From assembly GCA_023375675.1 (NCBI GenBank), contig JALQBC010000028.1, forward strand, positions 124,001 through 188,000: 64,000 nucleotides of DNA. Direction: 5' to 3'. The notes under the pieces are model-generated. The model searched no databases, had not been told where the DNA came from, and saw only the letters and a program-made list of their open reading frames with translations. Origin of the DNA: Cytospora piceicola (taxonomy: Eukaryota > Ascomycota > Sordariomycetes > Diaporthales > Cytosporaceae). Positions 56,821 through 64,000 of the stretch are shown piece by piece. Position numbers and translations under genes: made by a program. The first letter of the stretch is position 1; every line of letters begins with the position of its first letter.

Positions 56821-59197
56821 TCACCTATAGGTCATTACCTACTATATACTACTAGGAATTATCACTAATATTATTACCGTTAGTTAATTTAGCCGACTAA
56901 ACCCCTTATAACATAAGTATTAAAGCCCTTAAGTGTTATATACCGTTATTCGAGTCTGCTTTCCTATCGGCCCCCTTATAGTCTCTCCGATATATATTTA
57001 CCTCGATATATACTACAGTAGGCTCTAGTATACGTTTATATAGGCCGACTAATTAATTTATATAGTAAACGTAATAAATCGACTTACAGCTACTAAACTT
57101 ATCTTCTAACGTAGGCGTACGTACCTTAAGACGTTTAAGGTAAGTAAACTCTGTAGGTTTAAGGTAAGTATTTAAGGTAAATATACTTTTAAACCTACAG
57201 TACGATCTATTCGCGCCTTTTAGTACTAACTACTACTAAAATCTATAGTTAAGTAAAGGTATCTTTAATAAGATTACAAAGATTAGAAAGTATATATTAA
57301 ATAACCTATACTTATACACACTCTACTTTTATATATAAAAACGACCGGCTAAACAGATTAATTCGTACTATCTCTATATAATTAATATATAGCTAATTAA
57401 CGGTAAAAAAGTAAATAGTAAGGCTATTTATAATACAGCTGTCTTCGGCTACAGGTTACTAAATAATTAAAGCTCAGTAGCTATCCCTATAGCCTTATAA
57501 AGCCGTATATAAAGTATATAATAAGGAACTAACTCGCCTTAATCTTTAAGCCCGCCTCTTACTAAATTAGGTAGAATTAAGCTTACCGAGCGGGATTTAT
57601 AGGCCGGAACCTATATTACCCTATCGCGATCTTACGTAAATAAAGCTAACTTTATAAGTATATAGTATATATTTACTAGATATCGTAGTATTTTAGTGTT
57701 TTAGTAATTATATTAGTAATAACGGCTAGTAATTAACAGCTAACACTTAGCTATAGCTAATATTAGCTAGCAGTCGAGATTAGTAATTAGTAATTAGTAA
57801 TTTTACTAGTAATTAAAAAACTTTAAATACAGTATTAAATTCGCTTAAGTAGCCTAATTAATAGTAAGTAAGATATCGAATAAAGGTCTATCTTAATAAA
57901 TAGGCTTAGCTAAAGTGCTATACGTATACAGCTAAATCGCGTGTTATCTCTTATATAAAGGCTAATTAACAGCTAGGATAATAGAAGCTATAACTGCTAA
58001 CTACTAACTGTTAACTTTTAACTATTAGCTATTAGCTTTTAACTAATAGTAGTTAGCAGTTAGCACTAAAAAATACATTTAATCGACCTATAAACTATCA
58101 GCACCTTTTAATACTAACTAAGATAAAAGATACTAACTTTCGCACTATACTAAATTAGCCTACTAGTTTATATTAGTTTTTAAAAATAATTAAATCTGTC
58201 TTAAGTATTTAAGTATCTAGGTATATACTTTCTATTCGTACTATACTATTTATACTACCTTAATTCTTTAGTCTTTTTAAATCCTAAATAAAGCGAAACG
58301 CTATATAACGTTAACCTAATATAACGAAGAGTTTAAAACGCCTAAGACAACGTACCTTAGTTATACTCGCCTTAACTCTAAAAAGGGGTAATTTCATTCC
58401 TCTATATCCTAATAGAATCCGGGAGGTTAACAGGCTAAAGAACGTAGCTATAAACCTAAAGAAGCTTTTTCTCTTCGGAAACTAAGCTAAACTAGTTTCT
58501 AAAAAACCACGTCTTAAGCTTATACTCGATACTTTAAACATTCTTATAAGGTATAAGTATAAAGCTAATAAGGTTTTCGCCGTTAAACGTTATAATGCTT
58601 AGTAAGAAAGGGTTTTAAAACTACCTTATAAACCCCTACTACTTAATATAAAAGATCGCGTCTATAAAATACAGTAGTCTATTATCTACTTCGAAGCTTA
58701 TATATATATCGAAGTAAGGCTTTATAAGGTATACTAATACTACCTCCTTTAAGTTTAATAGACTTTTAAGTATAGTAGACTAGTTAGATAATTTTATAAG
58801 TTTATATAAGACGATTTTAATAATAGCCGCTATATTTTAAAGGACTAACGTAAAGGTATTACTTTAATATAAGTACTCGTTCGTATCGATAAAGAGTATA
58901 TTATACTCGGTTAGCTAACACAGGTTTATTATATTTACTATAAAATTATTAGTTTATAAAAGATACGTTATTTAGTATTTATATACCTTACTACCCGTCT
59001 TTTTTATAAGTTATCGTCTTCGTCGAAGAAGCGTACCCGGCCTTTTATATATAAGCTTACCGGAAAAAGCTACTCGTTTAAGTAAAGGGTAAAAAAAAGA
59101 ACTATTCCTTTAAGTATATATCGAAGAACCTGCTCGAAATAAACATCTCGGCAATCTCTTCGATAATCTTATATAAAAGGTAAACGCTTATAAATAG

Positions 59198-59659
59198 TTA
59201 ACTATCCGGTACTATCTAAAGGCTATAAAGGCTGTTACTAAAGAGGTTTTCGGTCTTAGTATAAAGGCTATTACTAAGGAGGTCCTCGGTCTTAATATAA
59301 AGGCTGTTATTAAAGAGGTCCTTAGTCTTAGTATAAAGGCTATTACTAGGGAGGTTTTTAGTCTTAGTATAGTAGCTGTTACTAAGGAGGTCCTCGGTCT
59401 TAGTGTAGAGGCTGTTACTAAGGAGGTCTTTAGTCTTAGTATAGAGGCTGTTATTAAGGAGGTCCTTAGTCTCGGTATAGTAGCTGTTACTAAGAAGGTC
59501 CTTAGTCTCGGTATAGTAGCTGTTACTAAAGAGGTCCTTAGTTTCGGTGTAGTAGCTATTACTAAAGAGGTCTTTAGTTTTAATATAGTAGCTGTTACTA
59601 AGAAGGTCTTTAGTCTCGGTATAGTAGCTATAAAAAAAGAGATTAAAAGTAGTCTTTAA
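59198..59659. repeat. 36-bp repeat array, twelve units, open frame of 153 codons
   Basis: Twelve units of 36 bp (12 codons) run from 59228 to the TAA at 59657-59659. On the plus strand the units read KAVTKEVLGLSI, VAVTKEVLSLGI and similar, with no stop from 59198 onward; no Met codon is present. The codon-aligned frame on the minus strand is also open across the array and reads units like YTKTEDLLSNSL, so the coding strand is not certain. The repeat probably belonged to a transposon-encoded protein. Confidence 0.75.
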
Positions 59660-61559
59660 GCTTAATAATATAAGGTAGTTCTCTTTCTTTTAAGCTATAA
59701 GGTATTTAACGTAAAAGCTATATATAATATAGAAGATATAATTTATAATATAATTAACCGTATTATAAGGAAGTATTAAAAACGACTATAGTAAATATCG
59801 GGGCTTTCCTTTCCCTTTCTATATTTAAAGAAAAGCTAGTATTTAATAACAGGTCCTTTATAGAAAGCTAGCAGATAGTTATAAGGTCGTTTAACAGACT
59901 TTTACTATACATCGGCAATAGTAAACAACTATAAGAATTAAGGTTTAATTTCGGGTAGCTACGTTATTTATATTTAATAGTAAATATAAGAAAAGACTAT
60001 ATTACGTTTAATATAGTCTTTAACCGCGTTAATATAACGCTTATTTAGAATTTAACAGGTATAATTAATAATTTTAAAGACTATAATAACAAACTTTAAA
60101 AACAGATTAGAATTACTAGTTAACAGCTAGCAGCAGTTAGTATTAAAAGGTACTAATAGTCTATATACTAATTTCGTTTATACCTTTTAATACTAACTAA
60201 AATAAAAGCTCCCCTTTAAAAGCTAAACGACTAAAAAGCGGAGATACGAATTATAAAAAGCTTTTATCTTTATACTGTTAAAGTAAGGTAACCTACTTAG
60301 ATAATATTATAGAAAAAGAGAGATAAAAAAGGCTATAAGTATATTTATTAAATACTAAAGTAGTAGCTAAAGAAGCGATATCTAATAAAGAAGACTAAGT
60401 TTACTACTAATATCTTTTAAAGCTTAATTTAAACAGATTATAGTAGTATAAGATATACTATTTAGGTATATATCCGAGATAAGTATATAGCCCCCCCGAC
60501 CTATCGGATATAAGGTTAAGATTATCTGTTAGAAGTAGTAATTATTTATATAAACGCGAAATCTTAGCTTAAAAGTATAGAACTACCTTTTTATTAAACC
60601 GTTAATATTAATATTACTATTACCGTAGCCGTAGTATAAAAACGAACCCGAGCTAATACCGATACTATTACTATTACCGTTACCTTATATATATATATTA
60701 CCTTATATATATATATTACTACTTAACGTTAACTAAAAACTAAACGCTTATAAGCCGAAAACCGAATAAATAAATAATATAAAAAGCTATCCTGCCTATT
60801 ATTTATAACGCCTATATATACTAACTTAGGTTTTAGCTAGTAACGTTTATATACCGCTATCTCGAGTATACCTATTCTCGGCCCGATATATTTTTTAGCT
60901 AAAAATATATTATACTACCCTTGATAAAGGCTTACCTTAACTACTAAAACCTCTTCGACCTATATTTATACTATAAGAAACGTATACTCCTAAAGCCCGG
61001 AACTAGCTAAAATAAGTAAACTAAAAAAGAGCTACTACTATATACCGCTATATATAATATAAGGATACCGCGTAGCCTTTTTAAAACGGTATACGAAAAC
61101 GTAGGTAAGGCCTTAAAGATAAACGTAAAGCTTATATATATGTATAAAAGAGAAAAGTACGGCCTATAGCTTAATAATAACACTATTAAGGTATAAGTCT
61201 TTTAAAGTATTATCCTTAAGATTATTAAACGTTAGTTAAATACTATCGCCGAGACCTAGCTATAAAAGAAAGACGATACCTTTACCTTCTATAACACCGG
61301 TATTTTTACTTTTAATAAGCTAACTACTACGTTACCGGGCCTTTTATTTATATACTAGAATTCGTATTAAAAATAGGTAAGCGAGCTTATATTATCCCTA
61401 CTAGTATCGGATATAAGAGATATTTCTATATAGTTTATATCGTCGGTCTTTAGTTATAACTTTACCCCGAAGCGTACTATCCTTAACCTCGTAGGTAAGA
61501 TTATATAAGGCTTTATACAGCCTTAAAGGCCTTAAAGGCGAGATAAAGCACTCGCTACC

Positions 61560-61735
61560 CTTATAGACTTTATTATAGAAAACCCGGGCTAAGCTTAAAA
61601 CCTTTTAATCGACTTCGCTAAAGTAATCGAAGAAAAGTACTTCGAGGTTACCTCGATCTTAAAAAGTAATAGAGAAAACTAAAACGTAAAAAAGGTTATA
61701 CGTATATTCTTCAAGGCTATCGCAAAAGTTAACAG
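61560..61735 (+). pseudogene. Relic coding frame in RIP-degraded DNA, identity unknown
   Basis: One plus-strand frame reads LIDFIIENPG, NLLIDFAKVIEEKYFEV, VKKVIRIFFKAIAKVNR, with all interruptions being TAA codons. Under RIP, CAA becomes TAA, so each stop is plausibly an ancestral Gln. The frame may extend left to about 61260 with similar character. The composition resembles a charged helical protein; no domain is recognised. Confidence 0.4.
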
Positions 61736-62363
61736 ATAAACGGCTTAAATTAAAAATAAAGCCGAGGTAACGTTTAATACCGTTTAAAAAACGGCCCGGT
61801 AGTAGTTTAATATTATTATATATAACACCGACCGGATATATAATACTATAAATAAAATAGCCGACTAAATAAAACGTCTCGGTCTTAATACCTTACGTAA
61901 AGGCACGGCCTTTAATAACGGGAACAGATAAGGCCGTAACGTTAAAAAACTATAGTAATATATTAGCTGCCTTTATTATTAAATAGATTTTATTTAGTTA
62001 AAATAGAATAGATTATAATAACGTCGGTTACTTTATCTTTAAAATAACTAAACACTTTCTATAGTAGTTTATAAAGATAAGTTTAATAACAGTAAGTCGA
62101 TTTTTTAATCGCTTATATAAAATAAATTTATCGGGATTATAATTTATATAATAAAGCTTACCGTAGTATACTATAAAGTAAACTAAGGTCGGAAGGACTA
62201 TAAGGAAGGTAATTAAGACACGCACTTAAATAGTATAGTATACTTTTAGGTCGATAGTAATTACTACTCGGCAGTAGCAGTAGTAGTAGATAACGCTATT
62301 AGGTAACGGTAACGGCAGGTAATTAACTAATAGCGACGGTAACGGCGACGGCGATAGCGTAAG

Positions 62364-62640
62364 CAGTAGGCAGTAGGCAGTAAGCAGTAGGCAGTAGGCA
62401 GTAGGCAGTAGATAGTAGACAGTAGACCGGGTATTAAACAACAATTAGGCAACGGTAATAGCAGGCGATTGACTAATAGCGATAACGATAGTGATAGCGA
62501 TAGCGTAGGTAGTAGGCAGTAGGCAGTAGGTAGTAGGCAGTAGGTGTAGGCGTGGGCGTAGGCGTAGGCGTAGGCAGTAGATAGTGGCGTAGGTAGTAGC
62601 GTAGGCAGCAGGCAGATAGTAGCGGCGTACTAACTTAAAA
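62364..62640. repeat. CAGTAGG minisatellite, two blocks
   Basis: Block one (62364-62425) is about eight units of CAGTAGG/CAGTAGA; block two (62503-62640) is GTAGGCAGTAGG changing into GGCGTAGGCGTA units. The stretch between has GATAGCGATAGCG repeats. A short minus-strand open frame across block one is a product of the repeat. Confidence 0.8.
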
Positions 62641-64000
62641 GGTACTGTTTAATAAAAAGGGTCTTATTAATACTTAAACAAAATACTCTAGACGATACGA
62701 TAACACTTAATTAATTAAATCCTCGAAACGTTATATTTCGAAACCTCGGCTACTTAAGTACCTATAGCCCCTACTTCTTTAAACGCTACGCCTTTACGTA
62801 ACGCTACTAAAACCTCGGCTATAAAGCCTATCGGACCTTCCTTATTATTAGCTTATTTAAAAATAGCTTAAGCTACGCCTTAAAGTACGCCTACTAGCTA
62901 GCCGCCGAACGTTAGACTTTTAATAGCCGGCCGGCCTCCGGCTACTTAACGTAACGGAAGAGCAGGTGCTTTTAATAAACTACGACCTACGTAAAGGACC
63001 TAACCGTAGGGTAAAAAGGGTAAATAAGCTAAAGCCGATTAACCTTCGTATACACTTTAGCCCGGCAGATATAATATAGGTCTAGCGTAACGGCGAAGCC
63101 TTTATAGAATTAAAAAGATAGCGTAGCCTCGAATATAAAAAAAGTATATTACTATAGGCGTTTAAGGGTAAAACCTTTTAATAGCCTACAGACGTCCTTA
63201 AATACCTAAATTTAAAACGAGACGTGTTTAAGTGTTATAAAGAATATATACTATTATATTAGCTAAGGCTTATAATATATAGACAGGTACAAGACTTACC
63301 TAAAGGAGATAAAGTAAGCTATATTTTAAATACTTTACCGGGATAAGAAGACCGCTCTAGTAAAAGATAAAGGTATAGTTATAGTATTTTATCTTAAATT
63401 AGTTAATATCGTATAGCTTTTATATAATATAGTTCGGGTTAATATATAGCGAGTTATAGTATATATAGCTCTCGTTATATTTAATAAACAGCTTATATTC
63501 GATAAAGTTATTAAACTAAATACTATTATAAAGCTAAGTCGAAAACTAAGCTTACGCTTTAAACAAAAGCGTAATATAGTTACCTTCTTTATAAATAACG
63601 TATAACGACGAGATCTTAATATACGCTGCCGGCTTAAACTTCTATATTAAAACCTCGGGCGGTACGATAGCTTAGTTTAAGGTTAAGAGTATATAAGTAC
63701 TAACGTAGTAGTCCGCTACGTTTTATAAGCTTATAAGCTTTATAGTATACCGGTTTAGCCGCTATTTAACCTTATATATAAGCTAAGCGATACCTTTTTA
63801 CTAATAAGCCTTTTTAAAGATCTTAATGTTATACGTAAGTAAAGTATTATAGTAGTTACTATAGCAGTTTTAATAGCGCCTTAAAAGGTCCGGGTTAAGA
63901 GGTTAAGCTAGCCGGTTAAGTAAGCTACTAATTAAAATATAAAGTAGCGTTTAAGGTAGAAGGCGAAGTAATATAAAAGGCGAGGGATAAGGTATAAGGG

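Larger units (their letters stand above)
42600..64000. other. RIP-degraded AT-rich block (heterochromatic repeat island)
   Basis: From about 42.6 kb to the window end the sequence is AT-rich and nearly free of CpA and TpG while keeping CpG, ApC and GpT. In 43201-43260 I count no CpA and no TpG against nine ApC/GpT. This is the product of repeat-induced point mutation, which converts CpA to TpA on both strands of duplicated DNA. No intact gene is present. Relic frames (for example plus strand 61560-61735) show stops only of the TAA/TAG type, as expected for mutated Gln codons; the block is presumably transposon-derived. I could not identify reverse transcriptase, transposase or other diagnostic motifs. 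Embedded tandem arrays are entered separately. No telomere repeat, tRNA or rRNA is seen. Confidence 0.85.

Noticed and set aside
62226..62444. Minus-strand 72-codon open frame in the AT-rich block
   Set aside because: Encodes TAYCLLL repeats directly from the CAGTAGG minisatellite; not a gene.

Overview
The window is nuclear DNA of a filamentous ascomycete (Pezizomycotina, most likely a Sordariomycete). The grounds are short spliceosomal introns of 56-129 bp with GTRNGT donors and CTAAC-like branch sites, GC-rich third codon positions, fungal-type gene families, and a sharp split into a gene-bearing part of balanced composition (1 to about 41.6 kb) and a very AT-rich block (about 42.6 to 64 kb). 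That block carries the mark of repeat-induced point mutation (RIP): almost no CpA or TpG, with CpG, ApC and GpT retained.

Gene-bearing part, left to right: the 5' end of a CPSF160/CFT1 mRNA 3'-processing gene (-, cut by the window edge); a lysosomal/vacuolar cobalamin-transporter-like LMBR1 protein (+); an ANCHR/ZFYVE19-like zinc-finger protein (-, 5' exon resolved here); a secreted Ser/Gly-rich, probably GPI-anchored protein (+); a 1,516-residue hybrid histidine kinase (-, three exons); a broken protein-kinase gene (+); a four-helix membrane protein (+, two exons); a GH79 beta-glucuronidase-like secreted enzyme (-, two exons); a mitochondrial succinate-semialdehyde dehydrogenase (+, three exons); a GNAT acetyltransferase (+); a small secreted cysteine-containing protein (-); an MFS hexose transporter or sensor (-, three exons); a soluble fumarate reductase with a C-terminal cytochrome b5 domain (-, four exons); and a secreted FAS1-domain protein (+, two exons). 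Where splicing is described, exon phases and family motifs agree across every junction.

These genes are not a biosynthetic cluster. They alternate in strand, have separate promoters, and serve unrelated housekeeping, signalling, transport and carbon/redox roles. The large intergenic spaces (4-6 kb on either side of the kinase pseudogene and between the transporter and fumarate reductase) contain no gene I can support. They are peppered with a palindromic word, TACCTAGGTA, and its variants, and with short microsatellites.

Right part: from about 360 bp past the FAS1 gene the sequence becomes a series of tandem arrays (31, 38-48 and 41-53 bp units, the last with a two-monomer higher-order structure) and then 21 kb of RIP-degraded DNA. 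No intact gene remains there. It contains at least ten more tandem arrays (periods 7, 14-18, 19, 36, 37, 60, 66 and 80 bp) and relic reading frames whose stops are all or nearly all TAA/TAG, as expected when CAA/CAG codons are RIP-mutated. It is probably a heterochromatic, transposon-derived island. I could not name the element families.
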